This document shows positions 19,487 through 26,944 of a DNA stretch of 64,000 nucleotides, piece by piece. Position 1 is the stretch's first letter; each line of letters starts with the position of its first letter. Under the pieces are notes generated by a model. It was given only the letters and a program-made list of their open reading frames with translations, made no database searches and was not told the origin of the DNA. This DNA is from Psychrobacter fulvigenes (GTDB taxonomy: Bacteria; Pseudomonadota; Gammaproteobacteria; Pseudomonadales; Moraxellaceae). The stretch covers positions 3,162,001 to 3,226,000 of the forward strand of contig NZ_CAJGZP010000001.1 of NCBI RefSeq assembly GCF_904846155.1. The letters run 5' to 3'. The position numbers and the translations under genes were made by a program.

Positions 19487-20209
19487 CTAAAATGGTAGGT
19501 GATGATCTTTCCTAGTTATTGGAACAAATATACCATAAAGTGATAATATTTTTTCTTCAATAAACCTTTCAAGAATAAGATCGATTTCGTCTTCAGGTAA
19601 CTTATCTAGCCAGTTTAATTTGTAATCATCAATACGGTTTGAAACATAGTGGCCTCTATAGTTGTTGATAGCAACTGAATGAGTAGGGTCTAAGTACTGA
19701 ATATTTTGATCAAAACCTTCTCTGATAATTAGAGTTTTATTACCCTTACGACTGCATCCACGAATATCTATAACTTTAATCAAACGGTCTGTAAATTCAA
19801 TTGCAGATGTAGATCGTAGAAGATCCAAAAGTAATCGATTATCTCCATTCTCCATCTCAGTAATAAAATAGCTAAGCCACAACGCAGCTCGTAGCTCATT
19901 CCTGATCCATAACAAATCGTTATCATTGATAAGTATTGTATGTGCATTATCGCCGATTATTCGAGCAGCCTCACTTGGATTATTTTCCTTCTTTAAAGCA
20001 TCCATTAAGCATTTATGTACTGCAGTTTTATCTGGTAAGTCAAATATACCTAGGGCTATAGCTATGTTGTTTTTCTCAAAATGCATAAGAGAATAGTAAA
20101 AAACATAGGCTTGTCTCACCGTAAGTTTCTTGACTACATTCTCCCAAAGCGGATTGCCTTTATACCTACTTCCGTACAACTCTTCGACGATATCAATATG
20201 ATCACTCAT
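19487..20209 (-). CDS. Hypothetical protein, island orphan
   Basis: An open frame of 240 residues from ATG 20209 (a TTG at 20230 would add seven). It is mixed alpha/beta in character, with LTVRQAYVFYYSLMHFEKNN, RSTSAIEFTDRLIKVIDIRG and a C-terminal LPEDEIDLILERFIEEKI. No signal peptide, membrane segment or catalytic motif is recognised. It is AT-rich compared with the backbone. It lies 70 bp before the gene at 18761-19417 on the same strand, so the two may be co-transcribed. Function not assigned. Confidence 0.5.
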   Translation of the reverse strand: MSDHIDIVEELYGSRYKGNPLWENVVKKLTVRQAYVFYYSLMHFEKNNIAIALGIFDLPDKTAVHKCLMDALKKENNPSEAARIIGDNAHTILINDNDLLWIRNELRAALWLSYFITEMENGDNRLLLDLLRSTSAIEFTDRLIKVIDIRGCSRKGNKTLIIREGFDQNIQYLDPTHSVAINNYRGHYVSNRIDDYKLNWLDKLPEDEIDLILERFIEEKILSLYGIFVPITRKDHHLPF

Positions 20210-20321
20210 TACAATAGACTCGGTAAACAAGGTTTAATTAGCATAAAAAAAACGTGAAATAAAAGCATAAAAACGTCCTATAACCGTAATAAAAACGTAG
20301 AAAAAATAGCCGTTAATACTA

Positions 20322-21157
20322 GGGCGTGTCATCAATTAAGCCAAACGACACAAGAAACTAAGTGAATGGCACTAAGGAAATGACTGGCTAACTTATCATA
20401 GCGAGTGGCAATCGCACGATACTGCTTAATCTTGGCAAAGAAGTTCTCTATTAGGTGCCTCGCTTTATAAAGCTCTTTATCGAAGTCTCTTGGCTGCAGC
20501 CGATGACACTTAGATGGTATAACTGCATTACCTTGCACTGCTTTAATCGGTTCAATAACGCGGGCATCAGCATCGTAAGCTTTATCGGCAAGCCACGTTT
20601 GGCTAATACTGACATCAAGCAATTCATCTGAGCCACACAGATCATGAGCTGCCCCACCTGTTAGATAAAAGCCAGTAGGATTGCCTAGCGCATCTGTTCG
20701 AGTATGTATTTTAGTCGTCAGTCCACCTTTGCTGCGTCCAATGGCTTGATCCCTTTTTTTCCAGCACTGTGCTGGTGGGCTTTAACAATCGTGGCATCTA
20801 GCATGGCATATTCGTCATCGGATTGTTCAGAGAGTTGATTAAAAACCTGCTCCCATACGCCTTTTTTTGACCAGCGACTAAAACGAGTATGAATCACTCT
20901 GAAGTCGCCAAAGCGTTCAGGTAGGTCACGCCAAGGTATGCCGGTCTTGTAACGGTACAGAACCGCTTCTACGAACAAGCGGTTATCCTTTGCAGTAACA
21001 CCAACGTCACTTGGTTTACCAGGTAGAATGTCTTTAATTCTCTCCCATTGGTCATCACGTAGGGCATGTCGTCTTGTCATAGTCATTGAGCTCAAATTCC
21101 TAAATACGATCTAAGTTAGCTTATTCTGAAATATCTATGCTAATTGATGACACGCCC
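20322..21157 (-). mobile_element. IS5-family element, IS427 group (836 bp)
   Basis: Perfect 17-bp terminal inverted repeats (GGGCGTGTCATCAATTA at the left, its complement at 21141-21157) are flanked by TA on both sides, the target duplication expected for the IS427 group. It contains a two-frame transposase. It appears complete. Confidence 0.92.
20332..21095 (-). CDS. IS5/IS427 transposase, orfA-orfB with probable -1 frameshift
   Basis: DDE transposase in two frames. OrfA (21095-20718) carries the N-terminal domain MTRRHALRDDQWERIKDILPG and part of the catalytic core (MLDATIVKAHQHSAGKK). OrfB continues as DQAIGRSKGGLTTKIHT-like sequence through WLADKAYDAD and IENFFAKIKQYRAIATRYDK to 20332. 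A run of seven A residues in the mRNA (20754-20760 on the plus strand) lies at the junction, and a -1 slip there joins the frames, the usual programmed frameshift of this group. Confidence 0.88.
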
Positions 21158-21244
21158 TAGATAGTATACGAGTTTATATGCCAAATATAGCTATTTAAAT
21201 ATAATAGTGCATTATAGTGTTCTAAATTATTTTTTTATAATTAA

Positions 21245-21499
21245 TCCCGACTTATTATTAGGCTTCCTTACACAAGAGTTAAAAAACTTAGAGAGCATTA
21301 TGGAATTGTTTGTGTTGTCAATTTTGACGATACTAGGAATTCGATAAATCGAAATTTATTTTCGGAAACACTCAACGGAAATGATCAATGGTTATCAACT
21401 TATAGCACTAGTCTAACCTTACCGATAATGAGTGGGTACAAACAAAATTCCTTTACTAAAAATGGAGGTGTACTGGGCCAAATTTCTTTACCAGGTTAA
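21245..21499 (+). pseudogene. Open frame without start, possible gene remnant
   Basis: Eighty-four codons are open without an ATG in the 600-base gap between the IS5 element and the Gp2-like gene, ending at TAA 21497-21499. The reading begins around RLPYTRVKKLREHYGIVCVV and includes VNFDDTRNSINRN. The VNFDD-x-RN stretch also occurs near the N-terminus of the Gp2-like protein at 21757 (VNFDDIRNRLN), with closely matching DNA. It may be a decayed relative or recombination scar. Nothing else was recognised in 21158-21756. Confidence 0.35.
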
Positions 21500-21756
21500 C
21501 GCTACCTATAACTATTTGTTTCCAATTAACTGTAATTCATTTTAAGCTAACTCCATTCTTAACGCATTTTCATAATCTCTCGTCTCACTCGCATCCAAAC
21601 ATTACAACCCAAAAAAGCAACTTGCACTGGTACGCAACCTGCTTAGTGGGTTATTTATATTATTAACTAATACTCAATACCTACCAGTAAAAAATAACAC
21701 ACTTCATTGATGGTTATGAACAGCAACCTCAACCTTAAAATCAATGGAGCACACTC

Positions 21757-22671
21757 ATGTCACATTCACTCATTAATCAATCACAACTTATTGCTAATAT
21801 TGATAGGCTCGTTAGAGACGTCGTATTTCAATCTGTCAATTTTGACGATATTAGAAATCGTTTGAACGCTTTATATTCCCCCTTCATGGAAACTCTAAAT
21901 CCTGATTTATTTTATTCACAAACCATCGACTCATTTGTGTATAGTACCGATGCTATTGTCGGTGATTTATACCCGTCTGATGTTATTTGGGATCACAGTA
22001 AAACACAGCAATTCGTTAATAACATAGCTTGTTATAAACAGGACATTGAGACCGAGGATAACGCTTGGCGCTATCAAGAGAGTCAGAATAGAAAGAAGCT
22101 CGAAAGCTACGTTAGAAACCTGCTGAATCACTACTCAAGGCTGTTGTTCATTCGAGTGGACTTGATGTATCTGAAAGAAACGAGTCATATGGTGACTATA
22201 GAAGACTTCAATGATCACATGACTAAGCTCAGAGATTTCATAGGAAATAAGAAGACATGCTTTGAGCATTTGCAAGGTAACGCTTGGGCTTTAGAGCAAG
22301 GGTATGAGAATGGCGGTCTGCATTGTCACTTACTGCTCATCTATGATGGTTCAGAAAGGAATAGTGATTATTACTTAGCGAAAGAAGTCGGTGAGAAATG
22401 GAAGAGCATCACTGAAGGTACTGGTACTTACTATAACTACCATGACGCTGAGGCTAAGCAGCGCTACGAGCGATATGGCAAATCAGGTATTGGTATGATC
22501 CACCGAGATAATCCGCAGCAAGTCGAGAATGCAGTGCGTACGGCATTATACTTAACCAAACCTGATAAGGTGGGTCAGCATTTAAAAGTATGGCTACCAA
22601 ACATGCGTACCTTTGGTCATGGTATTTACCGTACAAATAAGCGTCGTGGATTACCGCCCATAACAAACTAA
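21757..22671 (+). CDS. Inovirus Gp2 / YagK-YfjJ family protein, HUH-like
   Basis: A 304-residue protein resembling the YagK/YfjJ C-terminal domain family (inovirus-type Gp2), found in prophages and islands. The central GGLHCHLLLIYDG contains an H-x-H pair in a hydrophobic strand, like the HUH motif of rolling-circle replication initiators. A downstream tyrosine-containing helix (NAVRTALYLTKPDKVGQ) resembles the catalytic-Tyr/Lys motif of such proteins. I infer a single-strand nicking or replication-initiation role; it is not proven. It has a ribosome site (TGGAG) and heads a rightward cluster of plasmid/phage-like genes. Confidence 0.72.
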   Translation: MSHSLINQSQLIANIDRLVRDVVFQSVNFDDIRNRLNALYSPFMETLNPDLFYSQTIDSFVYSTDAIVGDLYPSDVIWDHSKTQQFVNNIACYKQDIETEDNAWRYQESQNRKKLESYVRNLLNHYSRLLFIRVDLMYLKETSHMVTIEDFNDHMTKLRDFIGNKKTCFEHLQGNAWALEQGYENGGLHCHLLLIYDGSERNSDYYLAKEVGEKWKSITEGTGTYYNYHDAEAKQRYERYGKSGIGMIHRDNPQQVENAVRTALYLTKPDKVGQHLKVWLPNMRTFGHGIYRTNKRRGLPPITN

Positions 22672-22706
22672 TTTCAAATACATACTACATTCATGAGATA
22701 CCACCG

Positions 22707-22777
22707 CTCACGCTTTGTGAGTGGTTGATCTAAATACTCCCTTTCCCAAGGTCTGCCTCGTGCAGGCCTTTTTTTAT
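22707..22777 (+). terminator. Double hairpin after the Gp2-like gene, second one a terminator
   Basis: The first hairpin is CCGCTCAC / GTGAGTGG with a 5-nt loop. The second, AAGGTCTGC / GCAGGCCTT, is followed by seven T residues and is a good intrinsic terminator. The first hairpin has no T run and could be something else, such as a single-strand nick site for the HUH-like protein. Confidence 0.7.
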
Positions 22778-22799
22778 GCCCTAAATTTAAGGAGCACTT

Positions 22800-23105
22800 A
22801 TGAAACCAGTATGTCCACGTTGTCAGTCCACTGCGGTCTATGAGGTGACAGATGCTACCAGTCACCCACTGGTGAGTGAAACAGTCTTACCTGCAGTACT
22901 CGTCCCTCTCAGTATTGGCTTATGTAAGTCACTCAATATCCACCCTGTCATCGGTGTTGTGCTTGGCAGTGTCTTAGCCACTGCTATTGAGCAGGCAGTA
23001 CCTCATCACACACGACCGATCACTCACAAGCAGTATCGCTGTGATCAGTGTTCTCACGTTTATCACGCCGTGAATGAATCACTCTTTTACATCCCCTCAA
23101 TTTAA
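22800..23105 (+). CDS. Small zinc-ribbon protein with hydrophobic centre
   Basis: A 101-residue protein with a CPRC pair at the N-terminus and a CDQC pair near the C-terminus, which could together form one zinc ribbon. They are separated by a hydrophobic stretch (LPAVLVPLSIGLCKSLNIHPVIGVVLGSVLATAI) of one or two membrane segments or glycine-rich hydrophobic helices. Ribosome site AAGGAG. It lies in the modular cluster between the Gp2-like and DUF932 genes. Function unknown. Confidence 0.6.
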   Translation: MKPVCPRCQSTAVYEVTDATSHPLVSETVLPAVLVPLSIGLCKSLNIHPVIGVVLGSVLATAIEQAVPHHTRPITHKQYRCDQCSHVYHAVNESLFYIPSI

Positions 23106-23128
23106 TAAACAACACAAGGAATATTCTT

Positions 23129-24124
23129 ATGGCACATTTAATCGAAACTATGGCATACATTGGTGACACCCCTTGGCATGGACTAGGGCAAGAGCTATCG
23201 CCTAAGCAGCCTATCGAGATCTGGGCACGTGAGGCGGGTATGGATTGGCGTATTGAGTCGTCGGACGTCAGCTACATGGCAACCAATGACAAAGGCCAAA
23301 ACCTCATTATGCCTTTTGACAACAATAAGGTATTGTACCGCTCAGACACACTTGAGCCATTATCAGTGGTCAGTCAGCGCTACCAAGAAGTACAACCGAA
23401 TGAGATCTTAGAGTTTTATCGCGATCTGACTGAACAAGCAGATTTTGAATTAGAAACCGCAGGCGTTTTAAAAGGCGGCTGTAAGTTCTGGGCATTGGCT
23501 CGTACCGGTCAATCCGCAACATTACGTGGCGGTGATGTCAGTCATGGCTATCTGTTACTAGCAACGGCATGTGATGGAACCCTTGCCACCACAGCGCAGT
23601 TCACCAATATTCGGGTAGTGTGTAATAACACCCTAGCAATCAGTCTTGCTGATGGCAGCGGCGGTGTGGTGAAAGTACCGCACAGCACCACCTTTGATGC
23701 ACAGAAGGTCAAGCAGCAATTGGGCGTGTCCGTCAGCCAGTGGGATGACTTTAACTATGAGATGAAGCAATTAACCAATCGACGAGTGACCCAAGCAGAA
23801 GCGGCCAATTACTTAAACCGTGTGTTTAACGATGTTAAAGACGATGGCCTGATTCTGTTTAATACCGCTAAGAAGGAGAAAGAAGCGGTGCCCAATGCCC
23901 GCGCCATGAATCAGGTAATGACGATGTTTAACGGTCAAGGTCGCGGTGCTGATTTGGCCTCTGCTAAAGACACCGCTTATGGGCTACTGTCTGCGATGAC
24001 AGAATTTGTGGATCATGAACGCCGTGCCATGTCGCGAGACCATCGCCTAGATTCTGCGTGGTTTGGGGCTGGGGCGAAGCTAAAGGATAAAAGCTTAGAG
24101 CAAGCGCTATTGATGATCGCCTAA
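23129..24124 (+). CDS. DUF932 (phage/plasmid TIGR03299-like) protein
   Basis: A 331-residue protein beginning MAHLIETMAYIGDTPWHGLG, the recognisable opening of the DUF932 family common on plasmids, phages and integrative elements. Other family features are VLYRSDTLEPLSVVSQRYQEVQP, FTNIRVVCNNTLAISL and a C-terminal TAYGLLSAMTEFVDHERRA. Biochemical role unknown; relatives neighbour recombination genes, as here with a YqaJ nuclease next. Ribosome site AAGGA; leader closely similar to that of the gene at 25470. Confidence 0.8.
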   Translation: MAHLIETMAYIGDTPWHGLGQELSPKQPIEIWAREAGMDWRIESSDVSYMATNDKGQNLIMPFDNNKVLYRSDTLEPLSVVSQRYQEVQPNEILEFYRDLTEQADFELETAGVLKGGCKFWALARTGQSATLRGGDVSHGYLLLATACDGTLATTAQFTNIRVVCNNTLAISLADGSGGVVKVPHSTTFDAQKVKQQLGVSVSQWDDFNYEMKQLTNRRVTQAEAANYLNRVFNDVKDDGLILFNTAKKEKEAVPNARAMNQVMTMFNGQGRGADLASAKDTAYGLLSAMTEFVDHERRAMSRDHRLDSAWFGAGAKLKDKSLEQALLMIA

Positions 24125-24150
24125 ATCAGCGTATGAAACTTAATGATTAA

Positions 24151-24177
24151 ACCACGCTCAAGGGCGTGGTTTTTTTA
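24151..24177 (+). terminator. Terminator after the DUF932 gene
   Basis: ACCACGC / GCGTGGT stem followed by seven T residues, 26 bp after the stop codon. It excludes upstream starts for the next gene. Confidence 0.85.
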
Positions 24178-24241
24178 TGCCGTCTATTCAAGACATTACA
24201 GCCATTACTCACCAATAATAAAATTGTCCAAGGAGTTCACT

Positions 24242-25354
24242 ATGAACACGATCGCTTTACACAACACCAATCGCACTCAGCTAAGCGCTAAACGCTCAAC
24301 GGTTAAGGTTAAGGTTAAGCCAACAGCAACACCGCTAAAGCAAGATAGGACTGTTGATAAAACCAATCAATCTAATACCTCAACCACGGCCAAACGTCTG
24401 ATCAATACCAAAGACTTAAGTCGTGAAGAGTGGTTAGCCGTTCGCAAGCAAGGCATTGGCAGTAGTGATGCCGCTGCTGCTTGCGGTATTCATCCGTATC
24501 TCTCTATGCTTGAGCTATGGATGATTAAGACAGGACGCATGAGCTCAGACATCGATGAGAGCATTGAAGGGTACTCGCCTTTGTATTGGGGCAATACCTT
24601 AGAGCCGATGGTCGCTAAGTACTATCAAGAACACACAGGCAATAAGGTACGGCGCGTCAACGCCATCTTGCAGCATCCTGATGCTGATAAAGCTTTTATG
24701 CTCGCCAATTTAGACTATGCCGTAACAGGTAGTGACGAAGTACAGATACTTGAATGTAAAACCACAGGTGAGCATGGCGCTAAGCTGTGGAAGCATGGCG
24801 TGCCGTTATACGTGACTTGCCAAGTACAGCATCAGTTAGCAGTGACAGGTAAAAGCGCTGCGCATATCTGTGTGCTGCTGTGTGGACACGAGGCTAAGAT
24901 TTATAAGGTCGAGCGTGACGAGCGTTTGATTGAATCCATCGTGGAGCATGAGCGTCTGTTCTGGCAGTATGTGGAAACCGACACCCCGCCCACCCCTGAT
25001 CATTCTGAATCTGCAGCCAAAGCACTAAAACTGCTATATCCAAGCCCTAAGCCGTCAAGCAAGATTGATCTGACGGATGACGACGGTGCCAATAAGTTAT
25101 TTGAGCAATTACTGAGTTATCGTGACTACATGCAAGAGTTAGAGCAGCGTCATGATCAGGTGAAGCACCAGCTGCAAACGCTGATTGCTGATAATGAAGT
25201 GGCAGTGTTTGAAAAAGGGGCTATTTCATGGAAGCGCTCGAAAGACAGTATTGGCTTGGATAACAAGGCAGTACTTAAAGCCCACCCTGAGCTGATGGAT
25301 CAGTTTAGTAAAACCCGCCGTGGCAGTCGCCGCTTTGTGGTGTTAAATGATTAA
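24242..25354 (+). CDS. YqaJ-family phage-type recombinase/exonuclease
   Basis: A 370-residue YqaJ-like nuclease of the PD-(D/E)XK fold, related to lambda exonuclease. The N-terminal 60 residues are basic and Thr-rich and of unknown role. The nuclease domain begins SREEWLAVRKQGIGSSDAAAACG and includes LYWGNTLEPMVAKYYQEHTG, and the catalytic block around VQILECKTTG (E-x-K) preceded by the acidic ANLDYAV. The C-terminus has a long helical segment (about 285-330). Start ATG 24242 has AAGGAG upstream; an earlier start would run through a terminator. Expected role: DNA end resection for recombination. Confidence 0.82.
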   Translation: MNTIALHNTNRTQLSAKRSTVKVKVKPTATPLKQDRTVDKTNQSNTSTTAKRLINTKDLSREEWLAVRKQGIGSSDAAAACGIHPYLSMLELWMIKTGRMSSDIDESIEGYSPLYWGNTLEPMVAKYYQEHTGNKVRRVNAILQHPDADKAFMLANLDYAVTGSDEVQILECKTTGEHGAKLWKHGVPLYVTCQVQHQLAVTGKSAAHICVLLCGHEAKIYKVERDERLIESIVEHERLFWQYVETDTPPTPDHSESAAKALKLLYPSPKPSSKIDLTDDDGANKLFEQLLSYRDYMQELEQRHDQVKHQLQTLIADNEVAVFEKGAISWKRSKDSIGLDNKAVLKAHPELMDQFSKTRRGSRRFVVLND

Positions 25355-25401
25355 GCACAAATCGAAGCCATCAATACATTAACCAAAATCAAATGCATAA
25401 A

Positions 25402-25428
25402 CGCTCACCCTTCAAGGTGGGCTTTTTT
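25402..25428 (+). terminator. Terminator after the YqaJ gene
   Basis: GCTCACCCT / AGGTGGGC-type hairpin followed by seven T residues. Confidence 0.85.
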
Positions 25429-25469
25429 TATGGCTTAAACAATTTATTAAATACACAAGGAATACCACT

Positions 25470-26381
25470 ATGATTAAAGGTCTAACCATAACCCCACCCG
25501 TCTTAGGTCGAATCAGCATTGGCCGTGTCATCGTCAAAGATGGCAAGCGTCTGCCTGCGAAAGACGATCAATTCACCATTACCAGCCAAGTGCAGAATAA
25601 GGATGGCTGGGTCAATCATCCACTAGATGCAAAGCTGCGTAAGGGTACAACCGATAAGCTCAGACAAATACCAGTACGGATGCTCTTTAACGATCCTGAA
25701 CTGAATCTACGTGCTGAATACACTTTGTTTGATCGGCAAACAGGCAGACCGTTATGCGTCGGCGATGGTGAGCAATGTCAGCGCCGCACAAGTAACGGCG
25801 TTGAGCAGTTGCCTTGCCCATCCCCTGATCGTTGCCCACTAGCACAAGGCGGAGCCTGTAAACCTTATGGTCGTCTGTATGTGAATCTATCAGAAGACGA
25901 TGAGCTGGGTACCTTTATCTTTCGCACTACTGGCTTTAATAGTATTAGAACGCTTGCCGCACGCTTAAGCTACTTTGCGGCGGTATCAGGCAACAAACTG
26001 TCGTGTCTACCGCTGCAATTGACCCTAAGAGGTAAAAGCACCACCCAAAGCTATCGTACGCCAATCTACTTTGTGGACTTAACCCTGCGTGAGGGCGTCA
26101 CGCTTAAGGATGCAGTACAACACGCTGGAGCGATTGATCGTGAGCTGAGCGAACACGGCTTTGATCAAGCGGCACTGGAGGAAGTCGCCAAACAAGGGTA
26201 TGTGAACTCAGCCTTTGAGATCGATAGTGATGAGGCACTTGCCGCTATTGAAGAATTTTACCCAGCCGAGAGTAGTGACACTAATCAACAGCAGCAAGAA
26301 CACAGGCAAAATGGGCTAGCCACTCATGAGGTGAGTAGCATTGAGCAGGGACTACGGCAAAGTGTGACAGCGGTGAGTTAA
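25470..26381 (+). CDS. Gp3-like / 'hydrolase or metal-binding' family protein
   Basis: A 303-residue protein starting MIKGLTITPPVLGRISIGRV. The middle contains a cysteine cluster (CVGDGEQCQRR ... LPCPSPDRCPLAQGGACKPYGRLYV) which should bind zinc, followed by LGTFIFRTTGFNSIRTLAARLSYF. This pattern is what I know from phage and integrative-element proteins called Gp3-like recombination directionality factors or 'hydrolase or metal-binding protein'. A role as excision (directionality) factor for the island is an attractive inference but unproven. The C-terminus is low-complexity (Q/E-rich). Ribosome site AAGGA. Confidence 0.6.
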   Translation: MIKGLTITPPVLGRISIGRVIVKDGKRLPAKDDQFTITSQVQNKDGWVNHPLDAKLRKGTTDKLRQIPVRMLFNDPELNLRAEYTLFDRQTGRPLCVGDGEQCQRRTSNGVEQLPCPSPDRCPLAQGGACKPYGRLYVNLSEDDELGTFIFRTTGFNSIRTLAARLSYFAAVSGNKLSCLPLQLTLRGKSTTQSYRTPIYFVDLTLREGVTLKDAVQHAGAIDRELSEHGFDQAALEEVAKQGYVNSAFEIDSDEALAAIEEFYPAESSDTNQQQQEHRQNGLATHEVSSIEQGLRQSVTAVS

Positions 26382-26410
26382 AGCGGTTAAGACAGATAAG
26401 CGGCATAAAA

Positions 26411-26437
26411 AGGAGCTGAGTAATCAGCTCTGTTTTT
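26411..26437 (+). terminator. Terminator after the Gp3-like gene
   Basis: GAGCTGA / TCAGCTC hairpin followed by a seven-T run. Confidence 0.85.
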
Positions 26438-26549
26438 TTGTATGTGAGATAAACGGAGACGACCGGACGGTATGGGATGCGGTAAAAAATTATAGGTCTC
26501 CCTAACTGTATGAGAGGAAATGCTCTCATTAACTTATAAGGAGCAAGTC

Positions 26550-26810
26550 ATGGAACAGTTAAACACAAGCACTCAGCAAAATGTAACAGTACCAAGCATG
26601 CCGCAAATACCGCGTATGCTACCGCTCAAGCAAGTCGTGCACTATACAGGGCTTAGCAGTACAACGATTTACGATATGCTCGATAAAAGATCAAATCGTT
26701 ATGACCCTAACTTCCCTGTTCAGGTAAAATTATCAAAGGGACGTGTGGCTTGGGTTGAAAGTGAAGTTGCTCAGTGGATTGAAAGTAAGATAGCTGCTCG
26801 AGTTCATTAG
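26550..26810 (+). CDS. AlpA-family prophage/island regulator
   Basis: An 86-residue AlpA-type winged-helix regulator. The family core is RMLPLKQVVHYTGLSSTTIYDMLDKRS ... FPVQVKLSKGRVAWVESEVAQWIESKI. AlpA proteins activate integrase or excision genes of islands such as CP4-57. The start is chosen at ATG 26550 because AAGGAG lies seven to eight nt upstream; the in-frame ATG at 26520 would add ten unusual residues but also has GAGGA upstream. A possible controller of the island integrase at 17072. Confidence 0.85.
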   Translation: MEQLNTSTQQNVTVPSMPQIPRMLPLKQVVHYTGLSSTTIYDMLDKRSNRYDPNFPVQVKLSKGRVAWVESEVAQWIESKIAARVH

Positions 26811-26823
26811 ATAGTAATATAAA

Positions 26824-26856
26824 GATAAGCCGCTTAGTGCGGCTTGTTATTTTTTT
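26824..26856 (+). terminator. Terminator after alpA-like gene
   Basis: AAGCCGC / GCGGCTT stem (with TTAGT loop) followed by a T-rich run. Confidence 0.75.
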
Positions 26857-26860
26857 GTCT

Positions 26861-26940
26861 AAGTTCGTCTAAGTTCGTCTAAGTTCGTCTAAGTTCGTCT
26901 AAGTTCGTCTAAGTTCGTCTAAGTTCGTCTAAGTTCGTCT
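26861..26940. repeat. Eight exact tandem copies of a 10-bp unit
   Basis: AAGTTCGTCT is repeated exactly eight times without spacer, then degenerates to AAGTTTAGAC inside the end of the next gene. The array lies between the AlpA terminator and the stop codon of the convergent Schlafen-like gene. The period is close to one helical turn. It could be a protein-binding (iteron-like) array or a slippage-prone microsatellite. Confidence 0.95.
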
Positions 26941-26944
26941 AAGT

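Noticed and set aside
20332..21095. IS5 transposase considered as a frameshifted pseudogene
   Set aside because: The frame change occurs exactly at a seven-A run and joins in the -1 direction, the usual programmed signal in the IS427 group; the inverted repeats are perfect.
26861..26940. Tandem repeat array considered as a CRISPR array
   Set aside because: Units are only 10 bp, contiguous without spacers, and no cas genes are in the window.
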